Assembly: GCF_003182475.1 (NCBI RefSeq)
Contig: NZ_QGTS01000001.1
Span: 1-64,000 of the forward strand
DNA: 64,000 nucleotides
Direction: 5' to 3'
Source of the DNA: Mangrovibacter plantisponsor
GTDB lineage: Bacteria; Pseudomonadota; Gammaproteobacteria; Enterobacterales; Enterobacteriaceae
How positions within the stretch are numbered: position 1 is the first letter of the stretch; each line of letters begins with the position of its first letter. Below are positions 9,773 to 19,277 of the stretch, piece after piece. The translations under genes were made by a program, and so were the position numbers. The notes beneath the pieces are model-generated. The model was not told where the DNA came from, searched no databases, and saw only the letters and a program-made list of their open reading frames with translations.

Positions 9773-10843
9773 TTAAGCCTGGCGTGCAGCGATATGCTCA
9801 CGAAGATCTTCATGAATATCACACAGCAGCGCCTCGGTCGTTTCCCAACTAATGCAGGCATCAGTTACGGAAACCCCGTATTTCATTTCGTTGCGGGGCT
9901 GTTCTGATGACTGGTTGCCTTCGAATAAGTTACTTTCAATCATCAGGCCAATAATAGAACGGTTGCCATCCTTGATCTGGGCGACAGCCGATTCAGCAAC
10001 CCCGGTTTGACGGCGGAAATCTTTGTTTGAGTTGCCATGGCTGCAATCTATCATCAGAGATGGACGGAGTCCCGCCTTCTGCATCTCTTTTTCACATTGA
10101 GCAACATCTTCAGGACCGTAGTTTGGTGCTTTACCACCGCGTAAAATAACATGCCCGTCCGGGTTACCCTGGGTTTGCAACAGGCAAACCTGGCCTGCCT
10201 GGTTAATCCCCATAAACCGGTGCTGCATAGAAGCGGCACGCATTGCATTGATTGCGGTAGCCAGGCTGCCATCAGTCCCATTTTTAAAACCAACCGGCAT
10301 AGACAGCCCTGAAGCCATTTCACGGTGAGTTTGCGACTCAGTTGTACGGGCACCAATAGCAGACCAACTGAACAGATCACCCAGGTATTGCGGGCTGTTT
10401 GGATCCAGTGCTTCTGTTGCCAGTGGTAAGCCCATACCAACCAGTTCTACCAGCAAGCGACGAGCAATTTTCAGGCCGGATTCCACGTCAAATGAACCAT
10501 CCATATGCGGATCGTTGATTAAGCCTTTCCAGCCAACGGTAGTACGCGGTTTTTCAAAATAGACACGCATCACCAGATACAAGCTATCGCCGACTTGTTC
10601 TGAGAGCGTTTTAAAACGACGGGCGTATTCAATTGCCGCTTCGGGATCATGAATAGAGCAAGGGCCACACACCACTAACAAGCGCGGATCGCGCCCGGCA
10701 ATAATATCTGCAATGGTCTTACGAGATTCAGACACTTGAGCTTCCTGTTCTGCAGTCAGTGGAAACTGCGCTTTGAGTTGATCAGGCGTAATCAAGATTT
10801 GTTCATCAGCGATGTTGATATTATTCAGCGTGTCTTTTTGCAT
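9773..10843 (-). CDS. aroF: 3-deoxy-7-phosphoheptulonate synthase, Tyr-sensitive (AroF)
   Basis: First step of the shikimate pathway: condenses PEP and erythrose-4-phosphate to DAHP in the cytoplasm. 356 residues from ATG at 10843 (MQKDTLNN), identical in length to E. coli AroF and closer to it than to AroG or AroH. Signatures are VVCGPCSIHD, KPRTTVGWKGLINDP, GARTTESQTHREMASG and DCSHGNSNKD. An AGGA site lies 8 bases before the chosen start; a 19-codon upstream extension is unlikely. TyrR boxes upstream place it under tyrosine repression, cotranscribed with tyrA. Confidence 0.97.
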   Translation of the reverse strand: MQKDTLNNINIADEQILITPDQLKAQFPLTAEQEAQVSESRKTIADIIAGRDPRLLVVCGPCSIHDPEAAIEYARRFKTLSEQVGDSLYLVMRVYFEKPRTTVGWKGLINDPHMDGSFDVESGLKIARRLLVELVGMGLPLATEALDPNSPQYLGDLFSWSAIGARTTESQTHREMASGLSMPVGFKNGTDGSLATAINAMRAASMQHRFMGINQAGQVCLLQTQGNPDGHVILRGGKAPNYGPEDVAQCEKEMQKAGLRPSLMIDCSHGNSNKDFRRQTGVAESAVAQIKDGNRSIIGLMIESNLFEGNQSSEQPRNEMKYGVSVTDACISWETTEALLCDIHEDLREHIAARQA

Positions 10844-10935
10844 GGTGGAAGTCCTGTTTAAAACGAAGTTTGCGATATTTTCCCCGAAAGGCGCGTTCAC
10901 CTTACCACAGTGGGTAAAGATTTCAATCCAAAATA

Positions 10936-10953
10936 CGTAAACATTAATTTACA
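10936..10953 (-). promoter_or_regulatory. TyrR box 1 upstream of aroF
   Basis: The sequence CGTAAA-N6-TTTACA matches 11 of 12 positions of the TyrR consensus TGTAAA-N6-TTTACA. It lies 93-110 bases upstream of the aroF start, where E. coli aroF also has TyrR sites. Confidence 0.8.
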
Positions 10954-10997
10954 CCATCAATTTAATTGCCATTAAACCGGGATAAACACCATATAAA

Positions 10998-11015
10998 TGT
11001 AAACTTATAATTACA
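10998..11015 (-). promoter_or_regulatory. TyrR box 2 upstream of aroF
   Basis: The sequence TGTAAA-N6-ATTACA matches 11 of 12 consensus positions. It lies 62 bases (about six helical turns) from box 1, which would place both on the same DNA face. The rest of the 379-base aroF/yfiR gap is A+T-rich and must also hold the yfiR promoter; I could not pinpoint it. Confidence 0.7.
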
Positions 11016-11222
11016 CTATTAAAAAGCACTTCGCTAACACACTGATCTCACGTCACTCTGCATGACACGTATTTACGGCAGAAAAACAGTTTTTTTCTGA
11101 GCTGATAAACCAGGAAAAAGCCATGTGGTGAATAAACACGCTATTTACGGACTGACGGAATGATAACAAAATGTTACCATCATAGGATTATTCTCATGCT
11201 GTAAGTACGAGCCAGAACTCAC

Positions 11223-11759
11223 ATGCCCCGACTCGTCTCAATGCTGTTTTTGCTTTTTGCATGCTGTATTTCCGCAAAGTCCAGCGCCTCTGACGCAAGG
11301 TCTCAACCATACCTGCCCGGCGCAGCGCAAAATGTAAAGAGAATGGTTTATGGCATTGTCAGCTATACCCGCTGGCCTTCTCTGGCAGGCAGGCCCCGCA
11401 TGTGTTTTTCTCACAGCACTCCTTATCTGGGCGAACTGACATCTGCGAATGACGCAGCAAATATGCCTTACCAGCCTGTTGTTTTAACTGAGATTAACAA
11501 CTCAACCGCAACACAGTGCGATGGCATCTATTTCGGTCAGGAATCAGCTCAAACACAACAGGCCATTATTCAGCAACTCCCTGCTGGTGCCCGCCTGTTC
11601 ATTTCAGAAAATAACCCACAATGTGTAACAGGCAGCGCATTTTGCCTTGCCATAACATCTGATTCGGTAAAATTTTCCGTGAATTTGGATTCGTTGACAC
11701 GCAGCGGTGTGCACGTTTCGCCTGATGTTTTGTTGCTCGCAAGAAAAACGGAGAAGTGA
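11223..11759 (+). CDS. yfiR: Periplasmic YfiR, repressor of the diguanylate cyclase YfiN
   Basis: 178 residues (E. coli 172) of the YfiR/DUF4154 family. N-terminal signal peptide (LFLLFACCISAKSSA) for periplasmic export. In the family YfiR binds the periplasmic part of YfiN and silences it; oxidative misfolding of YfiR or its sequestration by YfiB releases cyclase activity. Family marks are NVKRMVYGIVSYTRWP, four conserved cysteines (for example CVTGSAFCLAI) and SVNLDSLTRSGVHVSPDVLLLARK. First gene of yfiR-yfiN-yfiB; its stop overlaps the yfiN start. Confidence 0.9.
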   Translation: MPRLVSMLFLLFACCISAKSSASDARSQPYLPGAAQNVKRMVYGIVSYTRWPSLAGRPRMCFSHSTPYLGELTSANDAANMPYQPVVLTEINNSTATQCDGIYFGQESAQTQQAIIQQLPAGARLFISENNPQCVTGSAFCLAITSDSVKFSVNLDSLTRSGVHVSPDVLLLARKTEK

Positions 11760-12970
11760 TGGTAATGGACACCCGATTTTGCTCACGACCAACATTCAAA
11801 AATACGCTACGGCGCATCAGCCTGATTAGCGTGGTAGTGGCGATGATTGCGTCATGGGTCCTTATCTCTCTGACATCAATGGTGGCACTCAAGCAATATG
11901 CACAAACAAACTTAGCGTTACTGAGTAGTACTATCAGCCACAGCCTTGAGGCCGCCACGGTATTTCATGATTCACTGGCTGCGCTAAACACACTGGAAAC
12001 ACTGGGAGAACAGGGGCAGTTTTCTGCAGCCATTGTTTATGATAACCAGCAGCAGGAGATGACCCGCTGGGACAGCCCAAAAATACGCCATCAGGCCATG
12101 ATAGAAAACCTGGTCAGTAAGTGGGTTTACCCTGAGCCTGTCTCTAAAACAATTGAACACAATGGCCAGGTAGTCGGCACACTCGTACTGACTGGTACTG
12201 ATGGCATCGTCACACATTTTGTCTGGCTTTCGTTGGCAGTACTGGCCGGTTGCCTGTTCCTGGCTGCATTGTTGTCACTACTTATCAGTAACTACCTGCA
12301 CCGCGATCTCAATAAAGCCCTGCATGCAATGACCAGCGTGGTGCACGACGTGCGGGAAAACCGTGATTTTTCCCGGCGTGCCACCCCAACCCACATTGAT
12401 GAGTTCTACCGTTTTGCCAATGACTTTAACAGCCTGCTTGATGACATGGAGACCTGGCAAATCCAGCTCCAGCAACGCAATGCCTCTTTACTGAAGAGTA
12501 CTCTGCATGACCCGCTAACCGGTCTGGGTAACCGCAATGCATTTTGCCAGGCGCTCGATAAGCTATATGCCACGCCAGAAGCTAAAAACGGTGCCGTGTT
12601 GCTGTATATGGACGGTAATCATTTCAAGACCATTAACGACACATGGGGGCACAACGCAGGAGACCTGGTGCTGATTGAAACTGCCCACAGGCTGGCTACA
12701 TTTGCTGGCGAAACCTGCCCGGCATTTCGGCTGGGCGGGGACGAATTTGCTGTTCTGTTGGCCGGCATACGGCATGAAGCTGATATCACGCAGAAAATCA
12801 GCGAAATAACACAACGGCTGTCGCCTTCTATTGCTATCTCACCGGAAAAAAGTGTAGTGATGTCATTAAGTATTGGCTATGCCTGGGCACACTCTTGTAG
12901 TACCCCAGATGAACTCATTGAAAGTGCAGACACCTGTATGTACCAGGTGAAGCGCTCAACACGCAGATAA
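11759..12970 (+). CDS. yfiN: Diguanylate cyclase YfiN (DgcN/TpbB)
   Basis: Inner-membrane enzyme that makes c-di-GMP and so favours sessile behaviour. 403 residues. Membrane helix about 20-42, periplasmic sensory stretch (about 43-145), second membrane helix (about 148-170), HAMP (about 175-235) and a C-terminal GGDEF domain (about 245-400) with an intact active-site signature RLGGDEFAV and LDPLTGLGNR-like N-cap (HDPLTGLGNRNAF). The ATG at 11759 shares one base with the yfiR TGA, with GGAG 5-8 bases ahead. No clear RxxD inhibitory site is seen just upstream of GGDEF. Confidence 0.92.
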   Translation: MVMDTRFCSRPTFKNTLRRISLISVVVAMIASWVLISLTSMVALKQYAQTNLALLSSTISHSLEAATVFHDSLAALNTLETLGEQGQFSAAIVYDNQQQEMTRWDSPKIRHQAMIENLVSKWVYPEPVSKTIEHNGQVVGTLVLTGTDGIVTHFVWLSLAVLAGCLFLAALLSLLISNYLHRDLNKALHAMTSVVHDVRENRDFSRRATPTHIDEFYRFANDFNSLLDDMETWQIQLQQRNASLLKSTLHDPLTGLGNRNAFCQALDKLYATPEAKNGAVLLYMDGNHFKTINDTWGHNAGDLVLIETAHRLATFAGETCPAFRLGGDEFAVLLAGIRHEADITQKISEITQRLSPSIAISPEKSVVMSLSIGYAWAHSCSTPDELIESADTCMYQVKRSTRR

Positions 12971-13004
12971 GAAGCATAAGACACAGCAATTGGGAATGGT
13001 AACA

Positions 13005-13487
13005 ATGAGACACGCTTTCGCTCCATTATTGTTAACAGCAGCTGTACTGCTAACAGCCTGCCAGACGAATACTTCCACCTTCACCCATCAGCAGGTTGAG
13101 GCCATGCAATCTTATGGTTTTAAACCAACAGATTCAGGCTGGTCTCTTGGGATGTCTGATAAAATTCTGTTCGACACAGAGCAATTTCGCCTGAAACCTG
13201 CCAGCGAACAAAAAATACAGGGTATGGCTCAACACCTGGCTCAAGTAGGCATCACTCACGTACATTTTAATGGCTACACCGATAATTACGGTGACAGGCA
13301 GTACAACCTCACTCTGTCTCTGAAACGTGCGAATGCCGTTGCTGATGCATGGTCAGAAGGAACAAACATACCCAGAACCAACCTCACTACCGAAGGTCTG
13401 GGTGACAAATACCCGGTAGCCAGTAACGCAACTCGCGAAGGGCGTGCGGAAAACCGCCATGTAGCTGTGGTGATTACGGCTCCTTAA
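13005..13487 (+). CDS. yfiB: OmpA-like lipoprotein YfiB
   Basis: 160 residues, equal to E. coli YfiB. The signal peptide ends in a lipobox LLTAC, for outer-membrane anchoring. The C-terminal OmpA-like peptidoglycan-binding domain (about 50-155) carries the motif NGYTDNYGDRQYN..LSLKRANAVAD and the RAENRHVAVVI end. In the Yfi system YfiB sequesters YfiR and thereby activates YfiN. The start at 13005 is chosen for length and a GGGA 9 bases upstream; in-frame codons at 12990 and 12996 are less likely. Confidence 0.9.
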   Translation: MRHAFAPLLLTAAVLLTACQTNTSTFTHQQVEAMQSYGFKPTDSGWSLGMSDKILFDTEQFRLKPASEQKIQGMAQHLAQVGITHVHFNGYTDNYGDRQYNLTLSLKRANAVADAWSEGTNIPRTNLTTEGLGDKYPVASNATREGRAENRHVAVVITAP

Positions 13488-13634
13488 TTGTTCCGCTTGT
13501 TTAATTAAACATTCGTAAACAGGTGAATCGTTTCATACTCCAGTTGTCTAATTATCATATTCATAACTAAAACAGGCTGATTAGCGGTTAGTTCTTCTTC
13601 ACGCGCCACACTGTTTCATGTCACTGGAGAATCC

Positions 13635-14549
13635 ATGTTTTCAGGCTTCAAGAAATCCTTCCTTCACCCAAGAAACTGGCTAACCTGGCTGGGTCTGGGT
13701 ATTTTGTGGGCAATGGTTCAGCTTCCGTATCCGGTTATAGCCTGCATTGGCCGGTCGTTGGGTAAAGCGTCTCGCCCATTTCTGAAGCGCCGTGAAAAAA
13801 TCGCCAGGCGTAACATTGAATTGTGTTTCCCAGAAATGAGTGCAGTTGAAAAAGAAAAGCTTATCGACGACAACTTTATTTCCCTTGGCATGGGGCTGGT
13901 TGAAACGGGCATGGCATGGTTTTGGCGCGATTCACGAGTGAGAAAATGGTTTGATGTTGAAGGCTACGCACACCTTGACCAGGCAATGAGCACCGGAAAA
14001 GGCGTAATCGCGATAGGTGTTCACTTCATGTCACTTGAGTTGGGCGGCAGAGTGATGGGGTTGTGCCGGCCAATGATGGCGACATACAGGCCTCATAACA
14101 GCCCTTTAATGGAGTGGGTACAAACCAAAGGCCGCTTGCGGTCAAATAAAGCAATGATAGACAGGCGAAACCTGAAAGGCCTGGTCAACGCACTAAAAAG
14201 CGGGGAAGCGGTATGGTTTGCGCCAGACCAGGATTACGGCCCGAAAGGCAGTGTCTTTGCCCCATTTTTCTCAGTACCGGATGCCGCCACCACCAATGGT
14301 ACCTATGCAGTTTCCCAACTTTCCCGTTCTGCGATGCTGACTATCACCATGGTTCGTAAACCCGGCCATGCCGGTTACCGCTTGCATATCAGCAAAGCCT
14401 TTGATGACTACCCGGAAAGCAAGATACAGGCAGCCAGGTACATCAACAAAGTTATAGAGCAAGAGATCCTGCGTGCACCCGGGCAGTATTTGTGGGTACA
14501 CCGGCGTTTTAAAACTCGCCCGGAAGGCGCCACTCAGCTCTATTCGTAA
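13635..14549 (+). CDS. lpxP: Lipid A biosynthesis palmitoleoyl acyltransferase LpxP (Ddg)
   Basis: 304 residues of the LpxL/LpxM/LpxP inner-membrane acyltransferase family; residue pattern is nearest to E. coli LpxP (306 residues), including FLHPRNWLTWLGLG, MAWFWRDSRVRKWFDVEG and RRFKTRPEGA. LpxP adds palmitoleate to Kdo2-lipid IVA at low temperature in place of LpxL's laurate. One N-terminal membrane anchor (about 15-35). The catalytic HX4(D/E) box is HFMSLE at about 133. In E. coli lpxP lies elsewhere on the chromosome; here it stands alone between yfiB and the rplS operon. LpxL remains a less likely alternative. Confidence 0.85.
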   Translation: MFSGFKKSFLHPRNWLTWLGLGILWAMVQLPYPVIACIGRSLGKASRPFLKRREKIARRNIELCFPEMSAVEKEKLIDDNFISLGMGLVETGMAWFWRDSRVRKWFDVEGYAHLDQAMSTGKGVIAIGVHFMSLELGGRVMGLCRPMMATYRPHNSPLMEWVQTKGRLRSNKAMIDRRNLKGLVNALKSGEAVWFAPDQDYGPKGSVFAPFFSVPDAATTNGTYAVSQLSRSAMLTITMVRKPGHAGYRLHISKAFDDYPESKIQAARYINKVIEQEILRAPGQYLWVHRRFKTRPEGATQLYS

Positions 14550-14650
14550 CCTGAGGAGCAACGGCAAGATGATGCCAAATCCGGCTATTGAAAGCTGTTT
14601 AATCAATAAATGGGTTACCAGAGGGCAATAGCAATAAGTATGGCAAAGAA

Positions 14651-14684
14651 AAAGGGGCTGGCATAATGCCAACCCCTTGTTTTC
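14651..14684 (-). terminator. Rho-independent terminator of the rpsP-rimM-trmD-rplS operon
   Basis: The stem AAGGGG.TGGCA/TGCCA.CCCCTT has a short loop and T residues on the minus-strand side, 33 bases downstream of rplS. It may also serve lpxP, which converges on it. Confidence 0.8.
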
Positions 14685-14716
14685 TATTAACTTTAAGATG
14701 ACGCTTGCGCGTGTAC

Positions 14717-15067
<351 letters not shown>

Positions 15068-15109
15068 TTAATCTCTTATCCTGGGTAAACTGATGTTTCG
15101 GGTGGCAGC

Positions 15110-15880
15110 CTATGCTTCGCCATTCCCATCATGTTTATGTTGCTGCTTATGTTCCCGCTGGAACTCCGCCAGCAACTTTGCTTGCTCTTCAGTCAGAGCC
15201 AGGTTTTCCAGAAGTTCAGGTCTTCTAAGCCAGGTGCGCCCAAGCGACTGTTTCAAACGCCAGCGGCGAATCTCTGCATGATTACCCGACAGTAACACTG
15301 GCGGTACTTCCATGCCTTCCAAAACCTCAGGCCGGGTATAATGTGGGCAATCCAGCAACCCATCCGCAAATGAATCTTCATTTGCTGACGCTTCATGACC
15401 CAGTACACCAGGAACAAACCGGGCAACGGAATCAATTAACGTCATGGCAGGTAACTCACCACCACTGAGCACGTAATCACCGATAGACCACTCTTCGTCA
15501 ATCTCGGTTTGTATAACGCGCTCATCAATACCTTCGTACCGGCCACAAACCAGAATCAACTTCTCATTTGTTGCCAGTTCACTGACGCCAGCTTGATCAA
15601 GCTTGCGCCCCTGAGGTGACAGATAGATCACCTTAGCGCCTTCACCTGCCGCGGCTTTGGCTGCATTGATGGCATCCCGCAAGGGTTGAACCATCATCAG
15701 CATCCCAGGCCCGCCACCATAAGGACGATCGTCCACAGTACGGTGCCTGTCATGCGTGAAGTCACGAGGACTCCAGCTTTCGATGCTGAGCAGGCCATTT
15801 TTTACAGCCCGACCAGTTACCCCGAAATCGGTAATCGCGCGAAACATCTCGGGAAACAGGCTAATTATGCCAATCCACAT
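15110..15880 (-). CDS. trmD: tRNA (guanine-37-N1)-methyltransferase TrmD
   Basis: Essential SPOUT-class enzyme that methylates G37 of tRNAs reading CNN codons, preventing +1 frameshifts. 256 residues. The trefoil-knot SAM site is formed by [29 protein letters not shown] and [12 protein letters not shown]. The C-terminal end is His/Lys-rich ([11 protein letters not shown]). Third gene of rpsP-rimM-trmD-rplS. Confidence 0.97.
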   Translation of the reverse strand: MWIGIISLFPEMFRAITDFGVTGRAVKNGLLSIESWSPRDFTHDRHRTVDDRPYGGGPGMLMMVQPLRDAINAAKAAAGEGAKVIYLSPQGRKLDQAGVSELATNEKLILVCGRYEGIDERVIQTEIDEEWSIGDYVLSGGELPAMTLIDSVARFVPGVLGHEASANEDSFADGLLDCPHYTRPEVLEGMEVPPVLLSGNHAEIRRWRLKQSLGRTWLRRPELLENLALTEEQAKLLAEFQREHKQQHKHDGNGEA

Positions 15881-15909
15881 AGCGCTGTTATTACCGTATT
15901 ATCCGGTGG

Positions 15910-16458
15910 TTAAAAACCAGGATCCCAATCTACTTCAATAGTTTGAGTAGTGAGATCGACTTTCTTGATAACCTGCCCGTCCAGGAACGGAACCAACCGC
16001 TCCTTGACACCAAATGCATCTTTCAGGTTTGCCTTAATGACGAGAACGTCATTCGACCCGGTTTCCATCATATCAATGACTTTACCCAGGCTATAACCTT
16101 CCGTTGTGACTACCTGGCAGCCCATCAGGTCTTTCCAGTAATAATCACCATCTTCCAGCTGCGGCAACTGCGACGAATCCACGACAATTTCGCAATTAGT
16201 CAGTAAATTCGCGGCATCACGGTCATCAACACCTTTCAGTTTGATGACAACATCCTGATTGTGGTAGCGCCAGCTTTCCAGCTCAACAACTTGCCACTGA
16301 CCCGCCTTCTGGATAAACCAGGGCTGATAGTCAAAAATGCTTTCGGTCTCTTCAGTGGAAGAAAACATTCTGAGCCAACCACGAATACCGTAGGGAGACC
16401 CCATTTTCCCCAGAACTATGGGTTCAGCGGGCGTTGATACGGTTTGTTGCTTGCTCAT
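15910..16458 (-). CDS. rimM: Ribosome maturation factor RimM
   Basis: 182 residues, the E. coli length. Binds S19 and assists maturation of the 30S head domain. N-terminal RimM barrel ([22 protein letters not shown]) and C-terminal PRC-like barrel ([22 protein letters not shown]). The start ATG at 16458 (MSKQ) follows two adjacent in-frame upstream codons that would add only three residues. 18 bases separate it from rpsP. Confidence 0.97.
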   Translation of the reverse strand: MSKQQTVSTPAEPIVLGKMGSPYGIRGWLRMFSSTEETESIFDYQPWFIQKAGQWQVVELESWRYHNQDVVIKLKGVDDRDAANLLTNCEIVVDSSQLPQLEDGDYYWKDLMGCQVVTTEGYSLGKVIDMMETGSNDVLVIKANLKDAFGVKERLVPFLDGQVIKKVDLTTQTIEVDWDPGF

Positions 16459-16476
16459 CATGACCACCGCGACAGA

Positions 16477-16803
<327 letters not shown>

Positions 16804-16939
16804 TTACTCATTTCTGTGTAAAAATCAATTCAATTTACGGGTTGTGTGGCCGCGGTGTAGTGCAATTCCAGCTGCACCGGCGTTCAGCTAACACCCTGGC
16901 AACACAATGCCAGCCAGCCAAACGTTGGCTAAACAGGCA

Positions 16940-18301
16940 TCAACGCCCCGGGAAGCCCGGTGGCATCATGCCTTTCATGCCACGCATCATTTTCATCATC
17001 CCGCCCTTCTTCATTTTCTTCATCATGCGCTGCATGTCGTCGAACTGTTTCAGAAGACGGTTAACATCCTGAACCTGCATACCGCAACCAGCGGCAATAC
17101 GGCGTTTACGAGAGCCCTTGATGATATCTGGCTGAGCACGCTCTTTGAGGGTCATTGAATTAATGATAGCCTCCATCCGCACCAGCACTTTGTCGTCCAT
17201 CTGGGATTTCACGTTATCCGGTATTTGGCCCATGCCCGGCAACTTACCCATCAGGCTCGCCATACCGCCCATATTGCGCATTTGCTTAAGTTGCTCAAGA
17301 AAATCGGTCAGATCAAAGCCATCACCTTTCTTCAGCTTGGTTGCCAGTTTCTCGGCCTGAGCACGGTCAACTTTACTTTCGATATCTTCAATCAGCGACA
17401 GCACATCGCCCATACCGAGAATACGTGAAGCAATACGGTCCGGGTGGAAAGGCTCAAGCGCTTCTGTTTTTTCGCCCACACCCAGGAACTTAATAGGTTT
17501 CCCGGTAATATGGCGAATGGATAATGCCGCACCGCCACGGGCATCACCATCAACTTTGGTAAGAATAACCCCGGTCAATGGCAGCGCTTCGTTAAACGCT
17601 TTGGCGGTATTCGCGGCATCCTGCCCGGTCATGGCATCAACCACGAACAGCGTTTCCACCGGATTAATCGCGTGATGGACTTGCTTAATTTCATCCATCA
17701 TTGCTTCATCGACGTGCAAACGACCGGCAGTATCCACCAGCAGCACATCGTAGAATTTCAGTTTGGCGTGTTGCAGCGCACTGTTAACAATATCCACAGG
17801 CTTTTGCTGAACATCAGAAGGGAAGAAATCAACCTCAACCTGCTGTGCCAGGGTTTCCAACTGTTTGATAGCTGCCGGGCGATAAACGTCGGCAGACACC
17901 ACCAGAACTTTCTTTTTATGTTTTTCGCGCAGGAATTTACCCAGTTTACCCACACTGGTGGTTTTACCGGCCCCTTGCAAACCTGCCATCAAAACCACAG
18001 CAGGAGGTTGTGCCGCCAGGTTGAGCGCGGTGTTTTCTTCACCCATCGCCGACACCAGTTCTGTGCGGACGATTTTCACGAACTCCTGGCCCGGCGTCAG
18101 GCTTTTGTTTACTTCATGACCAACCGCGCTTTCTTTAACACGGTTGATAAACTCACGCACCACTGGCAGAGCGACATCTGCTTCCAGCAGCGCCATGCGC
18201 ACTTCGCGCAGCGTATCTTTAATATTGTCTTCGGTAAGCCGCCCACGGCCGCTGATATTGCGCAGCGTGCGCGACAAACGGTCTGTTAAATTATCAAACA
18301 T
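16940..18301 (-). CDS. ffh: Signal recognition particle protein Ffh
   Basis: 453 residues, the E. coli length. SRP54 GTPase that with 4.5S RNA targets membrane proteins to FtsY/SecYEG. N domain (1-85), G domain with GLQGAGKTT (P-loop), DTAGR and TKVDGDARGG, then the methionine-rich M domain (about 300-453) ending in MMKKMKKGGMMKMMRGM. Divergent from ypjD. Confidence 0.98.
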   Translation of the reverse strand: MFDNLTDRLSRTLRNISGRGRLTEDNIKDTLREVRMALLEADVALPVVREFINRVKESAVGHEVNKSLTPGQEFVKIVRTELVSAMGEENTALNLAAQPPAVVLMAGLQGAGKTTSVGKLGKFLREKHKKKVLVVSADVYRPAAIKQLETLAQQVEVDFFPSDVQQKPVDIVNSALQHAKLKFYDVLLVDTAGRLHVDEAMMDEIKQVHHAINPVETLFVVDAMTGQDAANTAKAFNEALPLTGVILTKVDGDARGGAALSIRHITGKPIKFLGVGEKTEALEPFHPDRIASRILGMGDVLSLIEDIESKVDRAQAEKLATKLKKGDGFDLTDFLEQLKQMRNMGGMASLMGKLPGMGQIPDNVKSQMDDKVLVRMEAIINSMTLKERAQPDIIKGSRKRRIAAGCGMQVQDVNRLLKQFDDMQRMMKKMKKGGMMKMMRGMKGMMPPGFPGR

Positions 18302-18464
18302 TGTCTTCTTACCCGAATGGTAACTTACGGCCGCATGCGCGACAGTGATTCATGAATTGGCGGAGTATAACATGAAGCCGCCATTGATGTTATGCAACGG
18401 TTGGAGCCAGGAGCGTGTAACGTTATACTGCGTCTTCTGGTTCTGGCTAACACCGACATCCTAT

Positions 18465-19250
18465 ATGCCTGTTTTTTCTATTCTTGCGCTGGCGGCCTAC
18501 TCAGTCAGCCTCGCGCTCATCATTCCCGGTCTGTTAAAACAACAGAGCGGCTGGCGCCGTATGGCGATTTTGTCGGCCATTATCGCCCTGGTTTGCCATG
18601 CTCTGGCGCTTGAATCCCGTATTTTTATCAATGGCGGGCAAAACCTCAGTTTGCTTAACGTTGGCTCGCTGGTCAGCCTGATGATTTGTATCGTGATGAC
18701 CGTAGTCGCGACAAAAAACCGTGGCTGGCTGTTGTTGCCAATTGTGTATGCGTTTGCCCTTATTAACCTGGCTTTTGCCTCATTTATGCCGAATGAGTTT
18801 ATTACTCACCTGGAAACCACCCCAGGCATGATGGTGCACATAGGGTTGTCTCTCTTCTCTTATGCTACGCTGATTATCGCGGCGCTTTATGCCCTGCAAC
18901 TGGCATGGATTGACTACCAACTGAAGAACAAACGCCTGGCGTTCAGCGCAGATATGCCGCCGCTCATGGGCATTGAACGCAAAATGTTTCACATCACGCA
19001 AATTGGTGTGGTGCTGCTCACGCTAACCCTGGCAACAGGCCTGTTCTACATGCACAACATGTTTACCATGGAGAACATTGATAAAGCCGTGCTGTCTATT
19101 CTGGCATGGTTTGTCTATATCATCCTGCTGTGGGGGCATTATCATGAAGGGTGGCGTGGTCGCCGCGTTGTCTGGTTCAATATGGCCGGTGCGCTGCTAC
19201 TCACTCTTGCCTATTTTGGAAGCCGTGTACTGCAACAAATCCTCGGCTAA
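18465..19250 (+). CDS. ypjD: Inner-membrane protein YpjD, CcsA/CcmC-type cytochrome c assembly family
   Basis: 261 residues with about eight hydrophobic segments and the family motif WGHYHEGWRGRRVVWFNMAG near the C-terminus, resembling the Trp-rich heme-handling region of CcsA/CcmC proteins. Start at 18465 (MPVFSILAL) matches the E. coli protein; the frame is open 40 codons upstream but lacks family similarity there. Probably cotranscribed with the CorC/YfjD gene 27 bases downstream. A precise role in E. coli is not settled. Confidence 0.85.
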   Translation: MPVFSILALAAYSVSLALIIPGLLKQQSGWRRMAILSAIIALVCHALALESRIFINGGQNLSLLNVGSLVSLMICIVMTVVATKNRGWLLLPIVYAFALINLAFASFMPNEFITHLETTPGMMVHIGLSLFSYATLIIAALYALQLAWIDYQLKNKRLAFSADMPPLMGIERKMFHITQIGVVLLTLTLATGLFYMHNMFTMENIDKAVLSILAWFVYIILLWGHYHEGWRGRRVVWFNMAGALLLTLAYFGSRVLQQILG

Positions 19251-19277
19251 TTTTCTTATTAATAAAGGACGATTTTT

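Noticed and set aside
10901-10920. Palindrome CTTACCACAGTGGGTAAA near aroF as a TyrR box
   Set aside because: Half-sites are in the opposite orientation to TGTAAA-N6-TTTACA and match poorly.
17672-18289. Open frame of 205 codons opposite ffh
   Set aside because: Antisense to a highly conserved gene; His/Phe/Arg-rich composition is typical of a reverse frame.
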